Origin: Streptomyces adelaidensis
GTDB lineage: Bacteria; Actinomycetota; Actinomycetes; Streptomycetales; Streptomycetaceae
Direction: 5' to 3'
NCBI RefSeq assembly: GCF_016598475.1
Contig: NZ_JAEMUX010000005.1
Coordinates: forward strand, 1-64,000
Length of the DNA stretch: 64,000 nucleotides
The notes below the pieces were generated by a model, which was given only the letters and a program-made list of their open reading frames with translations, was not told the DNA's origin and did no database searches. Shown here one piece after another: positions 43,512-52,569 of this stretch; the first letter of the stretch is position 1; every line of letters starts with the position of its first letter. Both the position numbers and the translations under genes were made by a program.

Positions 43512-44563
43512 CCGACCTCTCCTTGTGGCTCCGCCACGAGACCCGCCCCACCGAACGCCGCACCCCGATCGTGCCGTCCGACGCACGGCGGCTCGTCGAG
43601 AGCGGAGTACGGATCACCGTCGAGGACTCCCCGCAGCGGATCTTCCCCGTGGAGGCGTACGAGGAGGCCGGCTGCCAGATCGCCGACGCGGGCCGGTGGG
43701 TGTCGGCGCCGCCGCACGCGGTGATCGTCGGGCTCAAGGAACTCCCGGACGAGCCCGCTCAGTTGACTCACCGTCATATCTTCTTCGGGCACGCCTACAA
43801 GGGGCAGCCCGGTGCCGGGGCCCTGCTGCGCAGGTTCGCGGCCGGGGGCGGTGCGCTGCTCGATCTGGAGTACCTCGTGGACGACCGGGGCCGCAGGCTC
43901 GCCGCCTTCGGCTTCTGGGCCGGCTACCTGGGCGCGGCCCTCGCGGTGCTGCACCACCGGGGCGCACTGGCCGCTCCGCTGGTTCCCACCACCAAGGAGG
44001 CGATGGAGGCCGAACTCCGCGCCTCCGGCGGCGACTTGAGTGCGCTGGTGATCGGCGCCCTCGGTCGCAGCGGCCGAGGCGCACGGGCAGCGCTCGCCGA
44101 GGCCGGCGTCGAACCGACCTGCTGGGACCTGGCCGAGACCCGCGACCTGGACCGGGCCGCCCTGCTGGCCCACGAGTTGATGGTCAACACCGTGCTGACG
44201 ACAAGCCCGGTCCCGCCCTTCCTGACGGACAAGGACCTCGACGAGCCGGACCGCCGGCTGCGGACCCTCGCCGACGTCACCGTCGACGTCGGCTCACCCA
44301 TGAACGTCCTGCCCGTCTACGACACGACCACGGAGTGGGACCACCCCGTACGGCGGCTGCGCGAACACCCCCCGCTCGATCTCATCGCCATCGACAACCT
44401 GCCCTCCCTGCTGCCCCGGGAGGCGAGCACCGATTTCTCGGCCGCGCTGCTGCCGCGACTGCTGGACTTCGAGACGGGCGGGGCGTGGAGCCGCTGCCTG
44501 GACCGTTTCCGGCAGGCGAGTCGCGAACTCGGCCTCACCGAAAGGGAGTTGCCCGATGACTGA
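43508..44563 (+). CDS. Saccharopine dehydrogenase (lysine-forming, LYS1-like)
   Basis: 351 residues, ATG overlapping the oxidase stop. AlaDH/PNT-type fold: 'WLRHETRPTERRTPIVPSDA' (conserved Arg/Lys start), 'GHAYKGQPG', 'ALLDLEYLVDDRGRR', 'SPMNVLPVYDTTTEW'. The residues 'GHAYK' and 'LDLEYL' match LYS1-type lysine-forming saccharopine dehydrogenases. Interconverts saccharopine and lysine plus 2-oxoglutarate. Confidence 0.8.
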   Translation: MTDLSLWLRHETRPTERRTPIVPSDARRLVESGVRITVEDSPQRIFPVEAYEEAGCQIADAGRWVSAPPHAVIVGLKELPDEPAQLTHRHIFFGHAYKGQPGAGALLRRFAAGGGALLDLEYLVDDRGRRLAAFGFWAGYLGAALAVLHHRGALAAPLVPTTKEAMEAELRASGGDLSALVIGALGRSGRGARAALAEAGVEPTCWDLAETRDLDRAALLAHELMVNTVLTTSPVPPFLTDKDLDEPDRRLRTLADVTVDVGSPMNVLPVYDTTTEWDHPVRRLREHPPLDLIAIDNLPSLLPREASTDFSAALLPRLLDFETGGAWSRCLDRFRQASRELGLTERELPDD

Positions 44564-45707
44564 GGTGGTCCCCGCGAGCGGCACCGTCCACTGGGTCGGC
44601 GCCGGTCTGTCCACGGGCAGCGGCCTGGCGGCGCTGTGCGACACCGCCGACCGCGTCCGGTTGTGGCACCGCACAGAGGAGCGCGCCGAGCGGGCCCTGG
44701 CCGCACGGGGCCTGACGGGCCGCGCCGAGCCCCGCGCGTACAGCCTGGCGGCGCTCGCGGCCGAGCTCGGCCCAGGAGACGTGGTCGTCTCGATGCTCCC
44801 GGCCCCGGACCACGCCCCGCTGCTCGGGGCGTGCGTCGCGGCGCGGGCCCACTTCGCCTGCTCCAGCTATGTCTCGGACGCGGTCCTCGAACGGGTGCCG
44901 GCGGCCGAGGCCGCGGGCGTCACCGTCCTCACCGAGGCGGGCCTGGACCCGGGCATCGACCACCTCTTCGCCCACAGCCTGATCGCCAGGGCGAGCGAGG
45001 CGATCGGACCGCGGACCGCCGCCTCGTACACCCTCACCTCGTACTGCGGCGGCGTCCCCGCCGAACCCGACGACTTCACGTACCGCTTCAGCTGGGCACC
45101 GGCCGGAGTCCTCAACGCCCTGCGCGCACCCGCCCGTTACATCGAGGACGGTGCGGAGACGACCGCCGCGCGCCCCTATACGGCGACCCGTCCCCATGTC
45201 ATCGACGGCGAGACCTTCGAGGCCTACCCCAACCGCGACAGCGTCCCCTTCGTCGCCCAGTACGGCCTCCCGGCCGCCTGGAAACCGCGGACCTTCGTCC
45301 GGGGCACCCTCCGTCTCGGCGGCTGGCGCACGGCCTGGGCCCCCGTCTTCACGGAACTCGAACGCGACGACGACCGGCGCATCGCCGCGCTGGCCGAGGA
45401 GTTGGCGGCCCGCTACCCCACCACCGAGTCCGACCGCGACCGCGTGGTCCTCGCAGTCTCCCTCGACGTACACGCCGGTTCGGGCGAGAGCTGGTCCGGC
45501 CGCTACCTCCTCGACCTGACCGGTACGGCCGAGGAGAGCGCCATGGCCCGCCTAGTGTCCCGTCCCCTCGCCCTCGGAGTCGGGCACATCCTCGACGGGT
45601 CGTTGCCGGCGGGGCTGAGCCGGGGGGCGGAGACGGGGGAGCGGTCGGAGCGGTGGCTCGGTGAACTGGCCGAGGACGGGGTCGAGTTCACCCTGAGGAC
45701 CTCGTAG
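44556..45707 (+). CDS. Saccharopine reductase/dehydrogenase (LYS9-like)
   Basis: 383 residues, starting 8 bp inside the preceding gene. 'VHWVGAGLSTGSGLAALCD' is a variant Rossmann loop, followed by 'DVVVSMLPAPDHAPLLGACV', 'HFACSSYVSD', 'TEAGLDPGIDHLFA' and 'YCGGVPAEPDDFTYRFSWAP', all LYS9/saccharopine dehydrogenase (glutamate-forming) hallmarks. With LYS1-like and FAD oxidase neighbours it forms a lysine-to-aminoadipate semialdehyde type route. Confidence 0.85.
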   Translation: MTEVVPASGTVHWVGAGLSTGSGLAALCDTADRVRLWHRTEERAERALAARGLTGRAEPRAYSLAALAAELGPGDVVVSMLPAPDHAPLLGACVAARAHFACSSYVSDAVLERVPAAEAAGVTVLTEAGLDPGIDHLFAHSLIARASEAIGPRTAASYTLTSYCGGVPAEPDDFTYRFSWAPAGVLNALRAPARYIEDGAETTAARPYTATRPHVIDGETFEAYPNRDSVPFVAQYGLPAAWKPRTFVRGTLRLGGWRTAWAPVFTELERDDDRRIAALAEELAARYPTTESDRDRVVLAVSLDVHAGSGESWSGRYLLDLTGTAEESAMARLVSRPLALGVGHILDGSLPAGLSRGAETGERSERWLGELAEDGVEFTLRTS

Positions 45708-45713
45708 GGGGTC

Positions 45714-46940
45714 TCAGCCCACCACGGCCTCGTGCACCAGCCGCTTCAGCTCCGGATAGACGGAGAACGACGACCGCCGCCGTACCTGCGTCATGAACTG
45801 GACCGTCAGGTCGCGGCGAGGATCCACCCAGAAGGTCGTGGTCGCGGCGCCCGTCCAGCCGAACGTGCCCAGGGAGGAGGGGCATTCGGTCACGGAGGGG
45901 TCGATGACGACGGAGACGCCGAGGCCGAAGCCGACGCCCACATTGCCCGGCTGCCGATGGAAGGCGCTGCCATGGGTGTGGATGTCGACGCCCCCCGGCA
46001 GCTGGTTGGTGGCCATCATGTCGACGGTCTCGGGGGAGAGGAGCCGCACACCGTCGAGTTCGCCGCGGCGACGCAGGAACTCGGCGAAGCGGTGGTAGTC
46101 CCGGGCGGTGGCGACCATGCCGCCGCTGCCGGAGAGGAAGCGGGGGCGGCCCCGGAGGGGCAGGCCGGGGACGGGCGCGATGGAACCGTCCTCCTGCTCG
46201 CCGTACAACTCGGCCAGCCGGTCCGCCTGTTCGGGGGCGACCTGGAAGCCCGCATCCGTCATCCCCAGCGGGCCCAGGATCCGCTCGGCGAAGAACTCGT
46301 CGAGGTCCTGCCCCGACACCACCTCGATGATCCGGCCGAGGACATTGGTGGCGACGGAGTAGTTCCACCGCGTACCCGGCTCGAACTGCAGCGGCAGGCT
46401 CGCGTACTCCGCGCACGTCCGGGCCAGTGTGGCACCCGGCCGTACGGAGTTCTCCAGGCCCGCGTCGCGGTAGAGCGCGTCGACGGGGTGGTCGTAGTAG
46501 AAGCCGAAGGTCAGGCCCGAGGTGTGGGTCATGAGGTGGCGGACGAGGATCGGCTGCTCGGCCGGCCGGGTCAGGGTGTCCGCACCCTCGCCGGACACGT
46601 ACACACGAGGCTCGGCGAACTCCGGGAGGTGGCGCGCGACCGGGTCCCTCAGCGACAGCCGCCCCTCCTCGATCAGTATCAGCGCGGCGATCGACGTGAC
46701 GGGCTTCGTCATGGAGTAGACCCGCCACAGCGTGTCGGTCTCCACCGGCAGCCCGGCCTCGCGGTCGCGCCGACCGTACGTGGTGAGGTGGGCGACGCGG
46801 CCGTGACGGGCGAGGGACAGCAGGTAGCCGGGCAGACGGCCGTCGTCGACCTGGAGGGCGAGGTACTCGTCCAGGCGGGCCAGGGTCTTCGGGTCGAGGC
46901 CGGCCTCGCGCGGCTCGATCTCTTGGCGCAGTGGTTCCAT
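45714..46940 (-). CDS. Serine hydrolase of the class C beta-lactamase family
   Basis: 408 residues from ATG 46940 (GGAGAAC upstream). Active-site 'SMTK' (SxxK) in 'WRVYSMTKPVTSIAALILIEEG', 'YSVAT' for the YxN position, and 'GWTGAATTTFWVDP' near the end. No signal peptide, so likely a cytoplasmic esterase or D-aminopeptidase-like enzyme rather than a resistance factor. Stops 6 bp from the convergent LYS9-like gene. Confidence 0.85.
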   Translation of the reverse strand: MEPLRQEIEPREAGLDPKTLARLDEYLALQVDDGRLPGYLLSLARHGRVAHLTTYGRRDREAGLPVETDTLWRVYSMTKPVTSIAALILIEEGRLSLRDPVARHLPEFAEPRVYVSGEGADTLTRPAEQPILVRHLMTHTSGLTFGFYYDHPVDALYRDAGLENSVRPGATLARTCAEYASLPLQFEPGTRWNYSVATNVLGRIIEVVSGQDLDEFFAERILGPLGMTDAGFQVAPEQADRLAELYGEQEDGSIAPVPGLPLRGRPRFLSGSGGMVATARDYHRFAEFLRRRGELDGVRLLSPETVDMMATNQLPGGVDIHTHGSAFHRQPGNVGVGFGLGVSVVIDPSVTECPSSLGTFGWTGAATTTFWVDPRRDLTVQFMTQVRRRSSFSVYPELKRLVHEAVVG

Positions 46941-46965
46941 GGTGGTTCTCCTCCGGTGGCCCGGG

Positions 46966-47310
46966 TCACGGCTCGCGTTCAACCTTGCTGTCTTCATCGT
47001 TCCGTACCGATGGCGTTCCATCCCTCGCGGGGCGGGCGGGTCGGGGCATTCGTACGGCAAGGGGCGCACCCAGCGCGGCCACGGCGGCCAGGAGCAGCAA
47101 CGCGGGTCCCGTGCCGAGGGGCATGAGCGTGGTCGCGGCCGCCACCCCCAGCGCCGGACCGACGTTCATCGCGGTCTGCTGGAGCCCGCCCGCCACCCCC
47201 GCCGACTCCGGCGGAGCGTGCCGTACGACGACGGCGGTCGCGGTGACCATCAGCGCGCCGAAACCGGCCCCCACCAGCAGGAACCCGCCGCCGATCGCCA
47301 CCGTCGACGA
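46966..47310 (-). pseudogene. C-terminal stub of an MFS exporter
   Basis: About 115 codons: 'GGGFLLVGAGFGALMVTATA', 'APPESAGVAGGLQQTAMNVG', 'ALGVAAATTL', 'LLLLAAVAALGAPLAVRM', the last helices of a DHA2-type drug/H+ antiporter. Everything before is missing; at about 47310 the sequence joins a piece of an unrelated gene read the other way. Confidence 0.7.
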
Positions 47311-47440
47311 CCCGGGGCACAGATCGTCGGGCGCGTCTTCTTCGAACTCGTCCAGCGGGGAGCCGGTTACCGGGGCTACGGCGCCTGGAACGCCCGTGCG
47401 GCTCGCTGCCCAGCACGTCCAACGTCGCGCACGCCAAGAT
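47311..47440 (+). pseudogene. C-terminal fragment resembling an HPPD-domain protein
   Basis: The rightward frame reads 'QIVGRVFFELVQRGAGYRGY' and 'GAWNA', then after a one-base slip 'PVRLAAQHVQRRARQDELES'. This resembles the end of the sugar-phosphate isomerase/hydroxyphenylpyruvate dioxygenase-like bifunctional proteins (metal ligand Glu in FFEL). Recognition is by eye on a short piece. Confidence 0.45.
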
Positions 47441-47449
47441 GAGTTGGAA

Positions 47450-48913
47450 TCACTGGCGGCTGACCGTACGCGTCACACCCGTGACGACCGTCGTCGCCAG
47501 GATCCAGCCGGTGATGACGAGGACGTACGACAGCCACTGCCCGACGCCCTCGGGCGCGAACGCCCGCTCCTGCCCGAAGTCGATGATCGGGAGCAGCAGG
47601 TCGAGGGTGTAGAAGACCGGGTTGAACTCCGGGGCCTCGTCCGCCTTGAGCGGGCTCGGCGGCCGTACCGCGTACGTGACCGAGCCCACCGCCATCAGCG
47701 ACAGCAGCCAGACGCCCGCGCGCAGCGGACGGAAGCCGTAGCCCACGGTGGCGTCCTGGGCGTAGCCCCAGAGCCGCCCGGGCAGGCCGAGGGTGGCGCG
47801 ATGGCGGCGCTGCTTGGCGAGCTGGACCCGCCGGGCCGCGTCGTCGTCGCCGATCCTGCGGTACGCGGCGGTCAACTGCTCGTAGGAGTACGGCAGATAC
47901 GCCTCGCCGTCCCGCTCCAGCATGGGCAGCCGCCGCTCGGCGGGCTCGTGCGGGATGAGCGAGGTGTAGGTCAGGCTGTTCAGGAGGACCTTCTCGGGCA
48001 GCATGTCCGGCTCCAGGACCAGCACCTCTATCTGGGCGCGACGCATATTGAGCACGCCCTCCAAGGGAGGTCCGTCGCGCAGCCACAGCTCGCTGATGAC
48101 GGAACTGCTCACCCGCAGCGCCATACCGCCGGGATTCGACAGCCGCGCGTACGCCAGGTCCAACTGACCGCCCACCCGGACACCGCGCAGCTCGACCCGG
48201 CCGCGTACGTCCGAGTGCCGCAGCACCACATCGGACTCGGTGGCGAGTGTCTCCGCGCTGAGCGCGGTGCCGCCGGGACGGTGCAACCGTGACCGCCGCA
48301 GATCGACGGACCCGGCGACATGGGCACCGCCGAGCCGGACCTCGCCGTTCGCGCGCAGCCCGGGAGCGCACAACTCCTCCCCGATCTCCGCCTGGTTGAG
48401 CCGCAGCGCCGGCTCGCCGTCCGGCGCGGTGAACTCGGCGCGTTCCATGAACAGGGTCCCGGAGATCTGCGCCCCGGTGAGCTTCACCGGCCCTCGGAAC
48501 CGGCACTCCGTCAGCCGCAGCCCGCCGTCGACCCGGACTCGCGCCGAACGCAGGCCGGGAAGGGCGGACTTGGTCAGATTGAGGTAGGTGAACCGCGCGC
48601 CCGAGAAGTCGGGCACCTCGTCGAAGTGGCAGTCGCTCAGCCGTACGACGCTGTCGACGGTCGCGTACTTCAGATCCAGTCCGCCGGTGATCCGGGCGCC
48701 CGCGATCTTGAGGGCGGCCACCTCGCCCTCCTCCTGGGGAGCGGTGAGCAGTAACGCCCGCAGCACCCGGGCCCGTACGGTCCGCTGCGGGCCCCACTCG
48801 GTGCCGTTCGCGGCGTCCTCGTCGTCGGCGGTCCCGAAGTCCACGGCCACGCCCGACGGGAAGGCCTCCCACACCCGCCGCTCGGCCGCCGTCAGATCGT
48901 TGATCATCATCAC
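47450..48913 (-). CDS. Large membrane-anchored protein with pentapeptide-like beta-helix
   Basis: 487 residues from ATG 48913 (adjacent ATGs). The first 350 residues show repeating strands with regular Leu and Arg spacing ('VVRLSDCHFDEVPDFSGARF', 'GGLRLTECRFRGPVKLTGAQ', 'VDLRRSRLHRPGG', 'VELRGVRVGGQLDLAYARLS'), like a pentapeptide-repeat beta-helix. Two membrane helices follow (AGVWLLSLMAVGSVTYAV; 'GQWLSYVLVITGWILATTVV'). Such proteins are labelled membrane-associated oxidoreductases in Streptomyces, but I see no cofactor motif. Function unknown. Confidence 0.75.
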   Translation of the reverse strand: MMMINDLTAAERRVWEAFPSGVAVDFGTADDEDAANGTEWGPQRTVRARVLRALLLTAPQEEGEVAALKIAGARITGGLDLKYATVDSVVRLSDCHFDEVPDFSGARFTYLNLTKSALPGLRSARVRVDGGLRLTECRFRGPVKLTGAQISGTLFMERAEFTAPDGEPALRLNQAEIGEELCAPGLRANGEVRLGGAHVAGSVDLRRSRLHRPGGTALSAETLATESDVVLRHSDVRGRVELRGVRVGGQLDLAYARLSNPGGMALRVSSSVISELWLRDGPPLEGVLNMRRAQIEVLVLEPDMLPEKVLLNSLTYTSLIPHEPAERRLPMLERDGEAYLPYSYEQLTAAYRRIGDDDAARRVQLAKQRRHRATLGLPGRLWGYAQDATVGYGFRPLRAGVWLLSLMAVGSVTYAVRPPSPLKADEAPEFNPVFYTLDLLLPIIDFGQERAFAPEGVGQWLSYVLVITGWILATTVVTGVTRTVSRQ

Positions 48914-48951
48914 TCGGGACTCTCACCCGAAGCGCTTGTACCTGTCAACCA

Positions 48952-49865
48952 TCAACCATCGGAACGGGCCCGCCGACCCTCAGTGACCCCATGTTCGGCG
49001 TGCACCCGGTGCGCGTCCGTGAGCCCGTTGGTGAAGAACTTCTCGTAGTACTCGTTCTCCACGTGATGGACCTGGAGCCACACACCGGGGACATGGATCG
49101 CGTCCGTGTGCGCGGGGAAGCGGCCGTGCGTGCGGAGGATGTACTCGCAGATGTCGCGGGCGCAGTCGATCACCCGCTGCTCGTACTCACTGGCCTCGGT
49201 GAGATAGCGCTGCCCGTAGTCCTCCCGGTAGATCCGGGCGAAGACGTCCCGGTCGGTGTAGACGCCGGCGGGGCGCTAGAAGTTGCGGTCGTCCACCAGG
49301 GTGGGGCGGGCCCCGTCCGGCTGTGTGAGCAGGTACATCAGGGCGTTGACGTACTGGTGGGAGAGGTCGACCACCGGGAACAGCAGGGTCGTCCCGGGCA
49401 GGTTGGACAGGAAGCGGTTGGAGTCGGGGTACGCCGGGAAGTCCCGCCTGCCCGGCGCGACGTCGAGGCGGTGGTCCAGGATCTTCACCTTCGACTCGCG
49501 GGCCCGCGACACCAGGGTCTCTTCGTCGAACGGCTCGTACGGCGCCGGCGGCAGCCTGCGCAGGAAGTAGTGCCGGAGTCGTTGACGAGGAAGAAGTGGG
49601 TGTCCTGCGCGTTGTCCGGGCTCCCGGCGGTGCGGCCCGCCATCGTCAGGTTGGGCTTGGACATGATGGGCGTGCCGTTGTCCGGGTCAGCACCGCCTCC
49701 TCCAGCTCGGAGAGGGGCTGCACCGCGTTGCGCGACGTGTAGGTCATGGTCCCGGCGGACACCCGGGCCCCCCGGCTCACCCGGTGCGTACGTCGCCGCC
49801 ACACGGTCCGCAGCAGCGGGCGCCGGAAGAGGTCGCCGAGCCCAGGGTGGGTGGTGCCAATAGAT
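48952..49865 (-). pseudogene. Multiply broken gene of unknown family
   Basis: Pieces in order on the minus strand: 'THPGLGDLFRRPLLRTVWRR', 'VSAGTMTYTSRNAVQPLSEL', EEAVLT, then after a break (about 49680) 'GTPIMSKPNLTMAGRTAGSP', 'NAQDTHFFLVNDSGT', a one-base loss near 49572, 'YFLRRLPPAPYEPFDEETLV', 'DFPAYPDSNRFLSNLPGTTL', 'LLTQPDGARPTLVDDRNF', TAG (49276-49278), and on in the same frame 'RPAGVYTDRDVFARIYREDY' to the end at 48952. Three independent lesions. Family not named; it follows a catalase-like fragment. Confidence 0.65.
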
Positions 49866-50447
49866 CTCATTGGCAAGCGAGTTGACGGTCCGTCGGGTGG
49901 CCGCCTGCACATTGCGCCGCATCCGTGCGGCCGTCCCCAGCCCCACCGCCGGCGGCAGCTTCACGAACAGCCCGAACGCCTTCCGCAGCGGACTCCGGGC
50001 CCCCGCCATGGCCTTGGCGAACGCCACGAACTCCCGTGCGTCGCTCGCGTGCGACACCGGATAGCTGGTGGCCAGCAGGTCATGGCTCTCGCCGTCCGAC
50101 ACCTGTACGCGTACCGCCGCGCCCCGCAGATCGGGCGAGCCGTCGCCCTGCCGGATACCGCTCGCGTTGGACAGCCGCACCACGGCCGGATAATCCGCGC
50201 CCGGCTGTGCGAAACCGACCCGCAGCGCCACCGGCAGGTCGTCGTGGAAGCGCAGCCGCGCGTTCTCCACCCCCAGCGGGGCCTTCGCGTGGAACGCCCG
50301 CGCGATTTCCCCGCCGCCGGCCCGCCGGTTCTTGACCTGGACGGCCATCAGCTCCCGCGCCAACCGCTCGAAGACGAGCTGTTCCGCCTCGGGGCTGCCG
50401 CCGTCGTACCGCTCGTACCGTTGATCGTGCTGCCCGGACTCGGCCAT
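49866..50447 (-). pseudogene. Truncated catalase-family protein
   Basis: ATG 50447 after GGGGGAAA. About 190 residues remain: 'YDGGSPEAEQLVFERLAREL', 'HAKAPLGVENARLRFHDDLP', 'YPAVVRLSNASGIRQGDGSP', 'DLRGAAVRVQVSDGESHDLL', 'TVNSLANEIYW', the N-terminal half of a small catalase-like haem protein. It ends abruptly at the joint with the next broken gene; the C-terminal haem-ligand half is missing. Confidence 0.7.
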
Positions 50448-50626
50448 CGGCGTTTCCCCCCGTGCGGACGCGTATGCGATGCATTGATGCATACGGGACA
50501 GATGCCGCACGCTACCGGCGACGCGGTTCGGCCACCGCGACAGTTCACGCCGAGTGTCCGAACGGTCGGTCCAACAGTCGGGGGGTTCAGGAGCGTCGCC
50601 GGGTGCGGGCGGTCTGTGGTTGCTCG

Positions 50627-50670
50627 CGCGGTTCCCCGCGCCCCTGAAAGAAGGGACGCGGGGAACCGCG
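50627..50670. repeat. Streptomyces-type intergenic palindrome (also likely terminator)
   Basis: CGCGGTTCCCCGCG / CGCGGGGAACCGCG, a perfect 14-bp stem around CCCCTGAAAGAAGGGA. This element, with the CCCCTGAAAG loop, is dispersed between genes in many Streptomyces genomes. Here it lies 45 bp after gnd and can terminate the pentose phosphate operon. The rest of 50448-50714 shows no gene. Confidence 0.8.
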
Positions 50671-50714
50671 ACCGGCCACGACGCTCCGGCACATGTTCGA
50701 CCGGCCGTCAGAAC

Positions 50715-51602
50715 CTACTTCTTGGACTCGACCGCATGCCCTCCGAACTGATTGCGGAGCGCGGCGATCATCTTCATCTGGGGCGAGTCGTCCTGGCGGG
50801 AGGCGAAACGGGAGAACAGCGACGCGGTGATGGCCGGCAGCGGCACCGCGTGGTCGATCGCGGCCTCGACCGTCCACCGGCCCTCGCCCGAGTCCTCGGC
50901 GTAGCCGCGCAGCTGGCGCAGATGTTCGTCCTCGTCGAGCGCGTTGACGGCGAGGTCGAGCAGCCAGGAGCGGATGACGGTCCCGTCCTGCCAGGAGCGG
51001 AAGACCTCGCGGACGTCCGTGACGGAGTCCACGGTCTCCAGCAGCTCCCACCCCTCGGCGTACGCCTGCATCATGGCGTACTCGATGCCGTTGTGGACCA
51101 TCTTGGAGAAGTGCCCGGCGCCGACCTTCCCGGCGTGGACGTAGCCGTACGGCCCCTCCGGCTTGAGGGCCTCGAAGATCGGCTGGAGCCGCTCGACGTG
51201 TTCCTTGTCGCCGCCGACCATCAGGGCGTAGCCGTTCTGGAGGCCCCACACACCACCGGAGACGCCCGCGTCGACGAAGCCGATGCCCTTCGCGCCCAGC
51301 TCGGCGGCGTGCTTCTCGTCGTCCGTCCAGCGGGAGTTGCCGCCGTCGACGACCGTGTCGCCGGGCGAGAGCAGCTCCGCCAGCTCGTCGACGACGGACT
51401 GGGTGGCGCCGCCGGCGGGGACCATCACCCAGATCGTGCGCGGCCCGTCGAGGCGCTCGACCAGTTCGGCCAGGCTGCCCACATCGGAGACGTCCGGGTT
51501 GCGGTCGTAGCCGATGACGGTGTGGCCGGCGCGGCGGATCCGCTCGCGCATGTTGCCACCCATCTTGCCGAGACCGATCAGGCCCAGCTGCATCGCGGTC
51601 AT
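50715..51602 (-). CDS. gnd: 6-phosphogluconate dehydrogenase, short decarboxylating type
   Basis: 295 residues (ATG 51602 or 51593). Rossmann 'MQLGLIGLGKMGGNMRERIR', 'VDGGNSRWTDD', 'GVSGGVWGLQNGYALMVGG' and 'KVGAGHFSKMVHNGIEYAMM' with the catalytic Lys. The ~300-residue form is the GndA/YqeC-like class, often NAD-dependent. Last gene of the operon, one base after opcA. Oxidatively decarboxylates 6-phosphogluconate to ribulose 5-phosphate. Confidence 0.93.
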   Translation of the reverse strand: MTAMQLGLIGLGKMGGNMRERIRRAGHTVIGYDRNPDVSDVGSLAELVERLDGPRTIWVMVPAGGATQSVVDELAELLSPGDTVVDGGNSRWTDDEKHAAELGAKGIGFVDAGVSGGVWGLQNGYALMVGGDKEHVERLQPIFEALKPEGPYGYVHAGKVGAGHFSKMVHNGIEYAMMQAYAEGWELLETVDSVTDVREVFRSWQDGTVIRSWLLDLAVNALDEDEHLRQLRGYAEDSGEGRWTVEAAIDHAVPLPAITASLFSRFASRQDDSPQMKMIAALRNQFGGHAVESKK

Positions 51603-51603
51603 G

Positions 51604-52569
51604 TCAGTTCACTTCTTTCCGGGCGTCATGAACGTTTCGAAGGGTTTGCGCGCCGTTGCTCTCGCCGCCGCGCAGGGCGATGGCGTACATCTCGTCGGCG
51701 TCGAGGCGGCGCAGCTCCTCGGCGATCAGCTCGGAGGTGGCGCGCACCTTCAGGGCGAGGGTGCGGGAGGGCTGGCCCGGCAGGGTGAGCGTGGCGAGCG
51801 GGCCCTCGGGGCGGTCGATGACGATCTCGCCCTTCTCGGTGCCGAGGCGCACCCCCGTCACGACCGGCCCGGCGGTCAGGACACGCTCGACGGAAACACC
51901 GAGGCGCGCCTCCAGCCAGCGGGCCAGCAGTTCGGCGCTCGGGTTGTCGGCCTCGCTCTCCACGGCGGCCGAAGTGATCGTCTCCTTGGCCTGGTCGAGG
52001 GCGGCCGCGAGCATCGAGCGCCACGGCGTCAGCCGGGTCCAGGCGAGGTCGGTGTCCCCGGGCGTGTAGGAGGCCCGGCGCTGCTCAAGGGCGGCGAGCG
52101 GCGTCTCCACGGCGTACATGTCGGTGATCCGGCGCTGCGCGAGGGCCCCCAGCGGGTCCTTGGCGGGCACCTCCGGCGAGTCCACCGGCCACCACACGAC
52201 GACCGGCGCGTCCGGCAGCAGCAGCGGCAGGACCACGGAGTCGGCGTGGTCGGACACCTCGCCGTACGTCCGCAGCACGACCGTCTCGCCGGTGCCCGCG
52301 TCGGCGCCGACCCGCACCTCCGCGTCGAGATGCGACTTGGTGCGGTCCTTCGGGGTGCGGGCGTGCCGCTTGATGACGACCAGGGTGCGCGAGGGGTGCT
52401 CGTGCGAAGCCTCCTCGGCCGCCTTGATCGAGTCGTAGGCGTTCTCCTCGTCCGTCACGATCACCATCGTGAGGACCATGCCCACGGCCGGCGTGCCGAT
52501 GGCCCGGCGGCCCTGCACCAGGGCCTTGTTGATCTTGCTTGCCGTGGTGTCAGTCAGGTCGAATTTCAT
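51604..52569 (-). CDS. opcA: Glucose-6-phosphate dehydrogenase assembly protein
   Basis: 321 residues, ATG 52569 overlapping the zwf stop (ATGA). Typical OpcA text: '[17 protein letters not shown]', 'VVIKRHARTPKDRTKSHLDA', 'LLLPDAPVVVWWPVDSPEVP', 'EELRRLDADEMYAIALRGG'. OpcA is a redox-sensitive partner needed for full Zwf activity in actinobacteria and cyanobacteria; its place directly after zwf fits. Confidence 0.95.
   Translation of the reverse strand: MKFDLTDTTASKINKALVQGRRAIGTPAVGMVLTMVIVTDEENAYDSIKAAEEASHEHPSRTLVVIKRHARTPKDRTKSHLDAEVRVGADAGTGETVVLRTYGEVSDHADSVVLPLLLPDAPVVVWWPVDSPEVPAKDPLGALAQRRITDMYAVETPLAALEQRRASYTPGDTDLAWTRLTPWRSMLAAALDQAKETITSAAVESEADNPSAELLARWLEARLGVSVERVLTAGPVVTGVRLGTEKGEIVIDRPEGPLATLTLPGQPSRTLALKVRATSELIAEELRRLDADEMYAIALRGGESNGAQTLRNVHDARKEVN

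Noticed and set aside
45714..46940. Secreted antibiotic beta-lactamase
   Set aside because: SxxK family is right, but there is no signal peptide and the sequence fits esterase-like class C relatives.
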